From positions 1 to 24,832 of the IMG/VR virus record IMGVR_UViG_3300044695_000919: a stretch of 24,832 nt of DNA. One strand, written 5' to 3'. How positions within the stretch are numbered: the stretch's first letter is position 1; every line of letters starts with the position of its first letter. Below the pieces are notes generated by a model. It worked only from the letters and a program-made list of their open reading frames with translations. It did not search any database and had not been told where the DNA came from. Positions 11,702-19,538 of the stretch are shown piece after piece. This DNA comes from a virus. The translations under genes and the position numbers were made by a program.

Positions 11702-11906
11702 CATTACACGTTGTGACCCAGAGTATCCAGACCACTATTGCTGGAACTGTAAACGCTTCATCAACCACCCTAAACAAGTGGTTGGTACATCAGTGGTAAC
11801 AGTGGAAACAAGCGCATCAGAGGCTTGTATGTATATGCCTATATCACTGCAAGGACAGCACGGTAGCGCTTCTCCCGGTCTTCAAGGCCGATTGTCCCGC
11901 CGTTAA
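11688..11906 (+). CDS. Hypothetical Cys-containing protein, convergent with endolysin
   Basis: Starts at ATG 11688 inside the end of the DUF3310 gene. The first 50 residues look like a real small phage protein (RCDPEYPDHYCWNCKRFINH, then a C near residue 51), with a C-x2-C pair. The last 20 residues (QGQHGSASPGLQGRLSRR) are encoded antisense to the end of the endolysin gene and have shadow-like composition. The original C-terminus may have been lost where two modules were joined. Function unknown. Confidence 0.55.
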   Translation: MLASDITRCDPEYPDHYCWNCKRFINHPKQVVGTSVVTVETSASEACMYMPISLQGQHGSASPGLQGRLSRR

Positions 11907-12492
11907 TTTTTTTTGTCAGTGCAACAAAATCACCAGACTCAGCCAAAGGGCCGCATTTGTTGGTGTGCCAGAACCATGCTGCTGACAGTGCGGCATCCTT
12001 TGGTTTGAGCAACAGGTCAGGGTCTGTCACCAAGTCAGAGCCAATAGCAGAACCGCAACGTATGTAGTTGTCTTTCCCTGTTAGCTGTTTAAGACCACGA
12101 CCACGATACTTCCAGCCCTCACCAGACTCTAATGGCCCGTTACCCATGCGGCCAGAGTAAACAGTATTGGCGATCAACTCAGGCTTACGGTGCAAGGCAA
12201 GCGCAAACTTGTTTGGAATGTTCTTTCCCTTGTCTTTCTTTGGCTTGCCATCTGGCCCCATCTCAGCAAACCGCTTAGGCCATACAACAGACATAGTGGC
12301 CGCTGAATAGTTCAGGTTTTCCTCAAGCATAGTAAACCCACCAGACTCATGGGCGCACTGAGCAATGAAACCAGCAATCTGATTCTTGGTGTTGATTTGG
12401 TAACGGTCACACGCTTGCTGAACAAAAGGCAACCAGACTTCAGCAACACTAGCCTTGACTCCAGCAGCGATCAGCTTCTCCAGCGTAATCAT
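11839..12492 (-). CDS. GH19 (chitinase-like) endolysin
   Basis: A 217-residue glycoside hydrolase family 19 protein. IAGFIAQCAHESGGFTMLEE (39-58) holds the catalytic Glu49 and the start of the active-site cleft; GEGWKYRGRGLKQLTGKDNY and AALSAAWFWHTNKC follow as expected, and the end NGGTIGLEDREKRY is a family trait. It would cleave the glycan strands of peptidoglycan in the periplasm. No signal peptide is seen, so it needs a holin. It is coupled by ATGA to the holin-like gene upstream and is the last gene of the lysis region. Confidence 0.93.
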   Translation of the reverse strand: MITLEKLIAAGVKASVAEVWLPFVQQACDRYQINTKNQIAGFIAQCAHESGGFTMLEENLNYSAATMSVVWPKRFAEMGPDGKPKKDKGKNIPNKFALALHRKPELIANTVYSGRMGNGPLESGEGWKYRGRGLKQLTGKDNYIRCGSAIGSDLVTDPDLLLKPKDAALSAAWFWHTNKCGPLAESGDFVALTKKINGGTIGLEDREKRYRAVLAVI

Positions 12493-12968
12493 TTTTTATC
12501 GTCCTTGAGGCGGCTACCTTGTGAGCTACCAAGCAAGAAGTTGAACATTGATGCAACCATTGTTCCCAACAAGAAGCCAAGAATGGTGTCTGCAAAACGC
12601 TCATTGCCATCAGGAATGTCCATAAAAGTGATGACAGGAATATAGACTGTAGCGAACACTGACCACCAGCCAATGAACAGATAAACGAATCTTCTCACCA
12701 GAGGATCGTCTGACTTCATGGCTTGCAGTTGCATATCAGTGGCTCTTTGCCTGGACTTCTCATCCAACTCAGCCATGAACTCCTCATGCTTGGCAGCTTC
12801 AGCGTTCCACTTCTCATAGTCCTCTTTGGTTGCCTCACCCTCTGGTTTCAGCTTGATGCCCATCTTCTGTTCAACGTAATCAACGCCTTTGTCCATGACA
12901 GCATCAGCGACCTTGTGCATATTGTTCTGGATCAGACCAGAAACGATTGAGGCAATGATGGGCAACAT
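12489..12968 (-). CDS. 3TM-type holin (gene-transfer release family)
   Basis: A 159-residue protein that opens MLPIIASIVSGLIQNNMHKV ADAVMDKGVDYVEQKMGIKL, then has a charged helical middle and two strong membrane segments (about residues 93-115 and 127-147). The N-terminus and the order of segments resemble the family named 'holin of 3TMs, for gene-transfer release'. It would form the inner-membrane lesion for the GH19 enzyme encoded directly downstream. The start is a TAATG overlap with the preceding gene, with GAGGAG 8-9 nt ahead. Confidence 0.8.
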   Translation of the reverse strand: MLPIIASIVSGLIQNNMHKVADAVMDKGVDYVEQKMGIKLKPEGEATKEDYEKWNAEAAKHEEFMAELDEKSRQRATDMQLQAMKSDDPLVRRFVYLFIGWWSVFATVYIPVITFMDIPDGNERFADTILGFLLGTMVASMFNFLLGSSQGSRLKDDKK

Positions 12969-13249
12969 TATTTTGGCTCCTCATCAGTCAGCTTCTTAAC
13001 AATCGAGCCAGCAGCCTTACGGCCAGAGATACCACCCAAAGTGCCAACACCCATAAAAGCAATGGCCTTCAGGATTTCAAGAAACACCGCATCAATAGGA
13101 GCCAGGACTTCAGATTGCTCCTCAAAGGCAATAGCCCACAGCACACCAAAGGCAATGCCCAAGACAAGAATAGTGATTGCCTTGACAACAAAAGCCCAAA
13201 CTCGGACTTCAATCTCATCAGGGGTAAGACCTTTGTAACTGGTAAGCAT
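12968..13249 (-). CDS. Two-span membrane protein, lysis cassette
   Basis: A 93-residue protein from ATG 13249, with AAAGGA upstream. Hydrophobic segments lie at about residues 18-42 and 52-78, with a glycine-rich second half (FMGVGTLGGISGRKAAGSIV) and charged ends. A short protein with two membrane spans beside a holin and endolysin could be a second holin, an antiholin or a pinholin. No family is recognised. The frame is open up to 13270, inside the end of the preceding 54-aa gene. Confidence 0.75.
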   Translation of the reverse strand: MLTSYKGLTPDEIEVRVWAFVVKAITILVLGIAFGVLWAIAFEEQSEVLAPIDAVFLEILKAIAFMGVGTLGGISGRKAAGSIVKKLTDEEPK

Positions 13250-13259
13250 GGTTTTCCTT

Positions 13260-13424
13260 TCAAATTCCAATGTATTCTAAAAACGCTTCAATAACTCTTT
13301 CGGCAATTTCAATTGGCAAGAATTGAAGAACCTGGAACCCTACCCAGACAAAACCAAGGTAGCAGTTAATTTTGATCCATTCATCAATACCTTCCATGAA
13401 CACCGTCAGAGCGTCTTTTTTCAT
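13260..13424 (-). CDS. 54-aa single-span membrane protein, lysis cassette
   Basis: Begins MKKDALTVFMEGIDEWIKIN and has one hydrophobic segment at about residues 20-38 (CYLGFVWVGFQVLQFLP), then an acidic helical tail. Its ATG overlaps the TGA of the upstream gene (ATGA) and its stop lies 10 nt before the next start, so it fits the coupled cassette. Function unknown. Confidence 0.7.
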   Translation of the reverse strand: MKKDALTVFMEGIDEWIKINCYLGFVWVGFQVLQFLPIEIAERVIEAFLEYIGI

Positions 13425-13912
13425 GAGCCGCATCCGTAGTCAGAACAGTAAAAGATTAGCTCAAGAATACCCCAGAAGATGATGACTGCAATGACTGAAA
13501 TAAGTGTGATGGCAATTGTCAACTCCATTACCTCTTTGCGTCTTTTAGTGGCGTTCAAGGCACGAGCTGCTTCTCTGCGCTGCTCTGCAATATCTTCTTT
13601 GTTCATCTCCATAACACGCTGTTGGATTGAATTCCAAACATCCATGTTATTGGTGGAAAAGAACATACCCTTGAGTTGTTCCTCAAAGTCCCTCTGAGCC
13701 TTCAGCGCCAGTTCAATTTCAATGGCCTTGCCCATGTTAGAGCCGCCAGCTTTCTTTGCCTCATTCGCTGCTTTGGTTGCTGTGTGCTTGGCATCAAAGT
13801 ATTTGCCAATAAGAGGGCCAAGGCTTGCCACATCATCAACTGTTGCTGATGCCTTCTTAATCATGTTAACAGCAGCACTTACTGCGGCCATTGCGCTCAC
13901 AGGATCAAGCAT
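13421..13912 (-). CDS. Helical protein with C-terminal membrane anchor, lysis cassette
   Basis: A 163-residue protein from ATG 13912, with AGGGA upstream and TGATG overlap with the 26-aa gene. The N-terminus MLDPVSAMAAVSAAVNMIKK is followed by a long helical, Ala/Lys/Glu-rich body with KAGGSNMGKAIEIELALKAQ and MDVWNSIQQRV. A strong membrane segment lies at about 130-155, followed by CSDYGCGS. From memory, related proteins lie near lysis genes in marine podoviruses, with no function assigned. The anchored coiled body could bridge membrane and virion or cell wall, as spanins do, but the orientation differs from known spanins. Confidence 0.75.
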   Translation of the reverse strand: MLDPVSAMAAVSAAVNMIKKASATVDDVASLGPLIGKYFDAKHTATKAANEAKKAGGSNMGKAIEIELALKAQRDFEEQLKGMFFSTNNMDVWNSIQQRVMEMNKEDIAEQRREAARALNATKRRKEVMELTIAITLISVIAVIIFWGILELIFYCSDYGCGS

Positions 13913-13992
13913 CACAGTCCCTTTACTACAACTAAGGCAACTTGTAAAAGCCACCACACAACAACAATACCAATGGCAAGTTTCACTCTCAT
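13912..13992 (-). CDS. 26-aa transmembrane miniprotein
   Basis: The frame reads MRVKLAIGIVVVWWLLQVAL VVVKGL: nearly the whole peptide is one membrane span with two tryptophans at its centre and basic residues near both ends. The ATG overlaps the TGA of the preceding 30-aa gene (ATGA), and its own TGA overlaps the next ATG (TGATG). It is smaller than usual annotation limits. Coupling on both sides supports translation. Confidence 0.6.
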   Translation of the reverse strand: MRVKLAIGIVVVWWLLQVALVVVKGL

Positions 13993-14081
13993 GAAAATGC
14001 CCAAACTAACATATGGATACAGTACAAGACAAACCCAACAAAAGAGGCCGCAGCAATGAAGCTAACGGCCCACTCTTTCAT
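13989..14081 (-). CDS. 30-aa transmembrane miniprotein
   Basis: The frame reads MKEWAVSFIAAASFVGFVLY CIHMLVWAFS, a single long hydrophobic span. The ATG overlaps the TGA of the 59-aa gene upstream and its TGA overlaps the next ATG, both as ATGA. Together with the 26-aa gene it fills a 165-nt stretch that otherwise would be empty. Function unknown; a holin-type or holin-modulating peptide is possible. Confidence 0.62.
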   Translation of the reverse strand: MKEWAVSFIAAASFVGFVLYCIHMLVWAFS

Positions 14082-14257
14082 TTGAGTATCCAGATAGCAG
14101 AGAAGATTGTTCCTGCCATTGACAGGATCATCACTCCGGCTGTCTTCATCATGATGTTTTCAATGCGCTTTAAACGTGCATGGATTTGCTCATAACGGAT
14201 AGCACAGACTTCTTCGTGTGTTGATAGTCGTGCATCAGTAGCATCAATGTTCGCCAT
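14078..14257 (-). CDS. XhlA-like coiled-coil/membrane protein (59 aa)
   Basis: Starts at ATG 14257 with GGAG about 7 nt upstream. A short N-terminal amphipathic helix (DARLSTHEEVCAIRYEQIHA RLKRIENIM) is followed by a membrane span at about residues 39-58 ending IWILK. This helix-then-span layout with 'R...IEN.M.K' resembles the haemolysin XhlA group of phage lysis accessories. The match is by layout only. It is the first gene of the lysis run, coupled to the DUF7936-like gene. Confidence 0.68.
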   Translation of the reverse strand: MANIDATDARLSTHEEVCAIRYEQIHARLKRIENIMMKTAGVMILSMAGTIFSAIWILK

Positions 14258-14562
14258 CACTCACTCCAAGGAGTGCCAGTGGCAACTTTAGGAGCCTTTT
14301 GGTCAGCAATGTTAGCCGCCAGAGCAGCGTCAACAGCAGCAACGCCTTCAGACCCAAGAGAGTCTTTGACCCACTGAACAACAGCAGCTTCTGTCAGACT
14401 TGCATATGGCACGTAGTTGATACCGTCTTCTTTGGTGAAGCTGGCTGTGCTGTATGTCGAGGCAGAGAACTCACCGTCAACTTGTGAGGCGTTCCAGTGC
14501 ACTGTGCGGACGAAACCGTCAGAGGTGTCGCGGTCCATTTGGGAGATTTTGAAAGTAGTCAT
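14257..14562 (-). CDS. DUF7936-like phage protein
   Basis: A 101-residue protein that opens MTTFKISQMDRDTSDGFVRT VHWNASQVDGEFSAS and ends QKAPKVATGTPWSE. The pattern 'MTTF.ISQMDR.T.DG.V...HW...VDGE.SAS.YGT' and the terminal 'Q..P....G.PW' are recalled from many phages just downstream of tail-fibre genes; I believe the family is now numbered DUF7936. The function is not established; a fibre assembly or chaperone role is a guess from position. AGGAAC precedes the ATG. Confidence 0.78.
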   Translation of the reverse strand: MTTFKISQMDRDTSDGFVRTVHWNASQVDGEFSASTYSTASFTKEDGINYVPYASLTEAAVVQWVKDSLGSEGVAAVDAALAANIADQKAPKVATGTPWSE

Positions 14563-14575
14563 GGTGGTTCCTTAG

Positions 14576-15061
14576 TTAAACTTTGGCGTATGCGCCGTGA
14601 TAAAGAGATCGTGCTTCAGCAGAGACAAGTCCAGCCAACTCAAGGTCTTTGAAGTAGCCAATAATCTTGCTCTTGCCATCCTTCATTACTCGGACGTACC
14701 AAGCCTTGCTTGCTTTGTGCCAAGTTACACCGGGATAGCCGCTTGTGTTGCTTGCCAGTGCGCCACGGTTGCATTGGTTCTCGCTGCGAGTTGCAGGGCG
14801 TAGGTTTTCAATGCGGTTATCCGCACGGTCGCCATTGATGTGGTCAACCTCTGGAGGCAGATAGCCGTAGTGCAACATAAAAATAAGGCGGTGCGCTTTT
14901 TGCGGCTTGCCTTTCCATGTGATGTGTCGATAGCCCGTCTTGTGAATTGAGCCAGCAGGTTTGTTGAGCAGATGCTGTTTGTTTGGATGGCTAATGCCTT
15001 TCCAATACAAAAGACCGTCTCGATATTCAAAACAGTCAGCAATGGCTTGTTGAGTAATCAT
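14576..15061 (-). CDS. HNH-AP2 homing-type endonuclease, copy 2
   Basis: A 161-residue paralogue of the gene at 10687. The HNH core (57-98) has [11 protein letters not shown] and [20 protein letters not shown]; the AP2-type domain (106-150) has [20 protein letters not shown]. It begins by ATGA overlap with the stop of the tail-fibre gene and has no visible Shine-Dalgarno site, so it depends on fibre translation. It separates the fibre from the DUF7936-like gene, which are usually adjacent, so it has probably inserted here. Confidence 0.9.
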   Translation of the reverse strand: MITQQAIADCFEYRDGLLYWKGISHPNKQHLLNKPAGSIHKTGYRHITWKGKPQKAHRLIFMLHYGYLPPEVDHINGDRADNRIENLRPATRSENQCNRGALASNTSGYPGVTWHKASKAWYVRVMKDGKSKIIGYFKDLELAGLVSAEARSLYHGAYAKV

Positions 15062-16383
15062 GCGTTGGCAATCGTTGTGACAGTTCCAGACGAACCACGA
15101 TATTTTAGAGCGCCGCCTTCAACGTACAAAGTGCCGCCAGCAATGTTTCCTGTTGGCGCTGTGCCGTTGTAGATCACAATGGCTTTTGCTGCGCTTGCTG
15201 GATCAGATGTACCACCAAGCAACAAGTTACCCACAGCAGACAGGGTTAACGCCTGAGTAAAGCTAATAGCGTTACCTGCTGTGCCGGAGGGGGCGGTGAG
15301 CCATAAATGTGAACCAGAGTTCTGCTGATATTCAGAAGCAGCGGCTGTATTTATATACTTCCTCGCTCCGTCAAATATTACGTTGTTAGAAAAATATGAT
15401 GGCCCTGTTGTTCCCGTTCCACCCCACACGGCGGTATTTGCGGCTACTTGAAATGCTTTAAAGCCTGAAGCCCAAGCACTCGGAGTAACTCCCAAGCCGA
15501 GGTTGCCGGAGGAGTCGAGGCGCATACGCTCTGTGCCAGCAGTCCACAACGACATGAAATCATTTGCATGGTTGTAGCGCAGTACACCACGGTTATCGGC
15601 GTCTGGGTCAGAGAAAAATATATCCGAATTTAAGTTGTTTGCGGCCCTGATATTTATTACCGTGCCACCAGTTGATTGCACATCCAACTTATAAGCAGGC
15701 GAACTCGTCCCAATACCCAGACCTGTGCTGGTCAGGCGCATTTGTTCGGAGCCGCTTGCATTGAAAAGCAAGTTTAAGCCATCAAGCAAAATATCTTTTC
15801 GTGCGCCTAAATCTCTGTCATAAGCAAAAAGCCGTGCAGTGTTAGCAACAGCACCATAAGTAACTTCAAGACTGGTTCCTGTCGATGGGCCACCGGTGCC
15901 TGTAACAGTCAAGCCAGAACCTGCTCTTACATAAGCACTTGTAACATCAAATTTAGCCCCATCAAACGTCAGCGCACTCCCCGTGGTCAGGACTTTGGAG
16001 CCGTTGAGGTAGGCCACACCGTTGACAGTGCCGCCGTTATGGGTCACTGTGCTGGAGGTAGTCAGGGTGGTGAAAGAGCCAGCCGCAGCCGCTGTTCCAC
16101 CGATTGCTGGAGGGCTTGCCAAATAGTTTGAGAACCCAGTGCCAGATACAGTGCTTGAAGCAGACAATGTAGTAAACGCACCAGCAGCAGCTGTAGTTGT
16201 ACCAATAGGCCCGTTAAATGAGTCACCAGCCGTGCCAGCTTGGAAGTCCTTGAGTTGGGCCATCAACTCACGAATAGCGTTGTTAATGCCGCTTGGAGCG
16301 CATCCTTCAGCAATGTTGATGCTGTCAATGTCGGTGTTGTTTCCAGGTGTGCTGGAAAATTCGCTGATCTTTGTCTTTGCCAT
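15058..16383 (-). CDS. Tail fibre protein
   Basis: A 441-residue protein rich in Gly, Ser, Thr and Ala, typical of trimeric fibres. After an N-terminal attachment-like region ([20 protein letters not shown], then [20 protein letters not shown]) come repeats of the type [16 protein letters not shown] and [17 protein letters not shown]. Two units of [15 protein letters not shown] / [18 protein letters not shown] type follow. Proteins with these units often end in an S74 autoprocessing domain; this one lacks it and ends [15 protein letters not shown]. It should bind the host surface. GGAG lies upstream of the ATG. Confidence 0.82.
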   Translation of the reverse strand: MAKTKISEFSSTPGNNTDIDSINIAEGCAPSGINNAIRELMAQLKDFQAGTAGDSFNGPIGTTTAAAGAFTTLSASSTVSGTGFSNYLASPPAIGGTAAAAGSFTTLTTSSTVTHNGGTVNGVAYLNGSKVLTTGSALTFDGAKFDVTSAYVRAGSGLTVTGTGGPSTGTSLEVTYGAVANTARLFAYDRDLGARKDILLDGLNLLFNASGSEQMRLTSTGLGIGTSSPAYKLDVQSTGGTVINIRAANNLNSDIFFSDPDADNRGVLRYNHANDFMSLWTAGTERMRLDSSGNLGLGVTPSAWASGFKAFQVAANTAVWGGTGTTGPSYFSNNVIFDGARKYINTAAASEYQQNSGSHLWLTAPSGTAGNAISFTQALTLSAVGNLLLGGTSDPASAAKAIVIYNGTAPTGNIAGGTLYVEGGALKYRGSSGTVTTIANA

Positions 16384-16386
16384 GAT

Positions 16387-18255
16387 TTACTCCGTTAATC
16401 CGAATGTTGCGCCATAGCCAAGTGATACGGCTTTGCGTTGCAGTTCTTTGCTCAAAGGCTCTACCGTAACCAGTGAGGCTTTTGTCATCAGGCGTGATGC
16501 AAGTTTAGGGTCAAGCATTGCGTCAACCAACAACTCACGAATTGCGTCATCAGTGCCGTTGTAAAGCCAGTTCAAAGGCGCACTTACCTTTTGGACAGCC
16601 GCTGGCACTTCACCAAACATTTGCTTTCCAATGATGCCGCCAATAATGTTAGCTGTACTGATATTCTTAAATGTGTCAGAACCGGGAACCTTTACAGCCC
16701 TTGCCAACACACCAGAATCCAAGTCTTGAGCAACCCTAGACAGTGCAGCCATTTGAGGCTTTGACAACTTTGTGTCTTTTTCAGCCGCACGAATTGCACG
16801 GGTAAATGATGGCTGTGAAATCAGGAAGTCTCCAACACGGGAAGGATCAGGAGTGGTTGACAAAACCTTGCTGCGGAAATCCTGAGCAGCTTGCAGTCTT
16901 TCAATGCCACGGCTTGAGGTTGCAAACTTCTTCAGATAGTCTTGATACCCAGGTGCAGCGCCTTCAATAGTATTGTCAACAGCCTTGATGACTTGCTCAA
17001 GCTGGCCTTTAGCCAAGCTGTATTGAGAACCGTCTTTGTCAAGCAAGCCTTGTGCAGCGTCACGTAAGTCTTTACGAACTTCATACAAACGCTGTGGAGT
17101 TGTTCCTTCAACCAATTGCTCTTTGGCCCAATTCATTGTTTTCTTCACTGTGCCACGCGCACCAGCATCAGAAGCAAGAATATCGTCAATAGTCTTGTTG
17201 ACGTTCAAAGCAACAGCAGATTGGAATGTCTCTGGTGCAACAGTAGATTGTGCAAACGCTTGTTCACGCAATGGCTGTGTAACCTCTGTACGTTTTTGAA
17301 CAGCAGCATCCAAAGCAGACTTGTCTTTTGCCAAGCGATCAAGAATAGCCATGCGTGCTTGGTTGGCCTCGCCAATCTGTGTGCCAAACCTACCTGTTAC
17401 ATCCAAAGCCCTAATAGGTGTCTCAGCAGAGATCAAACCAATATCACGGGTTGCTTGCGCTGTTGTTGGTTGGTAGCCTGGGATAGCGGGTCTAAACGCT
17501 GCGCCAGATTCAATTGCTTGGTTGGCATCAGTGGCAAGGCTTCTCAGCACGTTGCCAGTGATAGCCTCACGGCCAGCTTGTGTGAATGGACGCACAACCT
17601 CTTTGGATGCTCTTGTCACGGAAGGGCCAAGACCAGCAGCACCACCACCAGCCATTGCACCGCCAAGACTGCCTACCAATTGCATCATTGGGCCAGCATC
17701 GCCTTCACGGGCAGCACCAGAGGCCAAAGCGCCACCAGTGGCCGCAGCAGCCTGTACGCCAAGATTCTCACTTAGGAACTTTTGAACAGCAGGGGCCATT
17801 CGGTTAGCAATAGCAGCAGGGCCAGCAACAGCAGAACCCGCGCTTGTAATGTCTTGAACAATACGCTCTTGACCAGTTCTAGGCTCGGGCAGACCCAATT
17901 GAGTCAACAAGCGTTGCAGTGTCTGTGCTTGGTTTGGTTGCCCTGTCATTGCCGCAATTGGTTCAGCAGCAAGCAAAGGCAAAGAAGCAACACCAGTGAT
18001 ACCAGCCCGAGCCGTAAGACCCAATTGACGCAACAAGTCACCAGCACTACCCATACCCATTGTTGGCGCTTCTGGTGGACGCATTACAGCGTCTTGAATT
18101 TGTCTTGGCGTCATCCCCGCATAGGGTTGGTTGGCTTGTCTTGGCTGTGCAACAGGAGCGCCTGAAAGCACTTGCAAAGCAGCATCAGACATTGCGGCCA
18201 TGTTGCCAGAAGCCAAAGCCTCTAAATCTTTGTCTGAGAGTTTAGAGAGATCCAT
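16387..18255 (-). CDS. Internal virion / DNA-ejection-type protein (622 aa)
   Basis: A large protein with an N-terminal MDLSKLSDKDLEALASGNMA motif (a short helix found at the start of several podovirus internal proteins), a Pro/Gln linker, then a Gly/Ala-rich region at about 70-225 with weakly hydrophobic helices (TARAGITGVASLPLLAAEPI and AGSAVAGPAAIA). A long helical C-terminal part follows. Size, composition and place between fibre and two other Gln/Ala-rich proteins fit one of the proteins ejected to form a channel through the cell envelope. It shares no motif I can identify with T7 gp15 or gp16. The TAATG start couples it to the preceding gene. Confidence 0.65.
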   Translation of the reverse strand: MDLSKLSDKDLEALASGNMAAMSDAALQVLSGAPVAQPRQANQPYAGMTPRQIQDAVMRPPEAPTMGMGSAGDLLRQLGLTARAGITGVASLPLLAAEPIAAMTGQPNQAQTLQRLLTQLGLPEPRTGQERIVQDITSAGSAVAGPAAIANRMAPAVQKFLSENLGVQAAAATGGALASGAAREGDAGPMMQLVGSLGGAMAGGGAAGLGPSVTRASKEVVRPFTQAGREAITGNVLRSLATDANQAIESGAAFRPAIPGYQPTTAQATRDIGLISAETPIRALDVTGRFGTQIGEANQARMAILDRLAKDKSALDAAVQKRTEVTQPLREQAFAQSTVAPETFQSAVALNVNKTIDDILASDAGARGTVKKTMNWAKEQLVEGTTPQRLYEVRKDLRDAAQGLLDKDGSQYSLAKGQLEQVIKAVDNTIEGAAPGYQDYLKKFATSSRGIERLQAAQDFRSKVLSTTPDPSRVGDFLISQPSFTRAIRAAEKDTKLSKPQMAALSRVAQDLDSGVLARAVKVPGSDTFKNISTANIIGGIIGKQMFGEVPAAVQKVSAPLNWLYNGTDDAIRELLVDAMLDPKLASRLMTKASLVTVEPLSKELQRKAVSLGYGATFGLTE

Positions 18256-19529
18256 TATTTTTTCTCCCGTCTACGTTCCAACTCAGCCCTAGCCTGTGCA
18301 GCAAGATCACCACCGCCAGCAGAAGACAAAACGTCAGCAAGAGGGTTCAGCAACAAGTCACCAGTACCGCCAAGTTGTCTTGAAATATTGGTGTAAGGCG
18401 CTTTTTGTGCCTCAAGGTTTTGAGCCTTTGATTGAACAATCTGACTTGCAACAGACAACAAACCATTGCGTTCAGCAGGTAACAAGTCTTGACCAGAAAA
18501 CGCTTTTTGAGCGTATGCCTTGATCGAATCAGGAATTGAGCGATTGCCAAGAATGGTTGCTTTGTCACCCTCTTGCACAGCGCCAGAAGGGTCATAAATC
18601 TTACCAATTGCAAAGATCAATGCGCCATCAGCAGCCTTGTTACCAGCGTTACCTTGTTGAACTGCTACCTGTGCTGCTTTGAATCTATCAGCAACCTCCA
18701 TTGCACCAGTATCTTTGATAACACTACGCCAATCTTTGACAATATCTGATTGTGCTTTTGCTACCGCTGTTGGGTCTTGCATATTCACAGCAAACTTTGG
18801 TGCAGTGGCTTCTTTTTGTTGTTTCAAGAATTGAGCAAAAGCAGGGTTTTGCTGTGCGGCCATGAACTCACGCAAAGATGTGGGCATGGCTTCAGGCTTT
18901 GGTGCACCTGTTGCAACTTGGCGAACTTGTCCAGTAAACGGGTCACGCTCAAACTGTTGTGCGCCTTCAGCAAGTGAGAATGTCTCAGGACGCATTGCTT
19001 TTTGTGAGGCAACCAGTTCACCCAAGGTTTTACGACCTTCAGGGCTTGCCATCAAAATAGGTGCAAGAGACTGCAAGTCAATACCAGCAGCACGACCAGC
19101 AATAGCGGGTGTCTCGCCAATGAATCGGCCATCTTCTTCAACCATTTGAGCAGGTTGAGCAGCCATCCCAGGCTGGAATGAGCCAGCCACAGCACGATCA
19201 ATCATTTGCTGACGCGCACGGGCTTGTTGTTGCAGTGCAAGGGCTTCTTCTTCCATCTTGCGTTTACGCAGCAAGTCCTGAACTTGTACGCCTTGGAATT
19301 GCTCTTGCAATTGGCCTTGCATGGCGTTTTTGTATGCTTGGCTACCTTGTTGTAGGCCACGCACGATAGACAGCCCTGTTGGGCCGCCAGACAGCAAAGA
19401 GCCAGCCAAAGAATAAAGTGCTTGGGCTTGTGCATCATCACGGCCACGCTGGATAGCCTCTGGACTCATGCCCAACAGACTGAGCGTATCAGTGCCGCTT
19501 GTGCCAAAAATGTCAAGTAGTCCGTTCAT
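18255..19529 (-). CDS. Internal virion-type protein (424 aa)
   Basis: Starts MNGLLDIFGTSGTDTLSLLG, then a helical Gln/Ala-rich part (RGLQQGSQAYKNAMQGQLQE, LLRKRKMEEEALALQQQARA) and a C-terminal helical domain with GKIYDPSGAVQEGDKATILG. From memory, this last motif ('KI.DP.S.V.EGE....') is widespread in podovirus internal or tail-associated proteins. It probably belongs with its two neighbours to the ejected core complex. AAGGG precedes the ATG. Confidence 0.68.
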   Translation of the reverse strand: MNGLLDIFGTSGTDTLSLLGMSPEAIQRGRDDAQAQALYSLAGSLLSGGPTGLSIVRGLQQGSQAYKNAMQGQLQEQFQGVQVQDLLRKRKMEEEALALQQQARARQQMIDRAVAGSFQPGMAAQPAQMVEEDGRFIGETPAIAGRAAGIDLQSLAPILMASPEGRKTLGELVASQKAMRPETFSLAEGAQQFERDPFTGQVRQVATGAPKPEAMPTSLREFMAAQQNPAFAQFLKQQKEATAPKFAVNMQDPTAVAKAQSDIVKDWRSVIKDTGAMEVADRFKAAQVAVQQGNAGNKAADGALIFAIGKIYDPSGAVQEGDKATILGNRSIPDSIKAYAQKAFSGQDLLPAERNGLLSVASQIVQSKAQNLEAQKAPYTNISRQLGGTGDLLLNPLADVLSSAGGGDLAAQARAELERRREKK

Positions 19530-19538
19530 AATCAGCCC

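Noticed and set aside
11808-11828. ACAAGC/GCTTGT hairpin as terminator for the convergent operons
   Set aside because: The stem is only 6 bp, lies within a coding frame and has no T-run on either strand.
17116-17775. Long plus-strand reading frame opposite the 622-aa virion gene
   Set aside because: It lies wholly antisense to a convincing gene, has shadow-like composition (many Cys, Ser, His) and no ribosome site.
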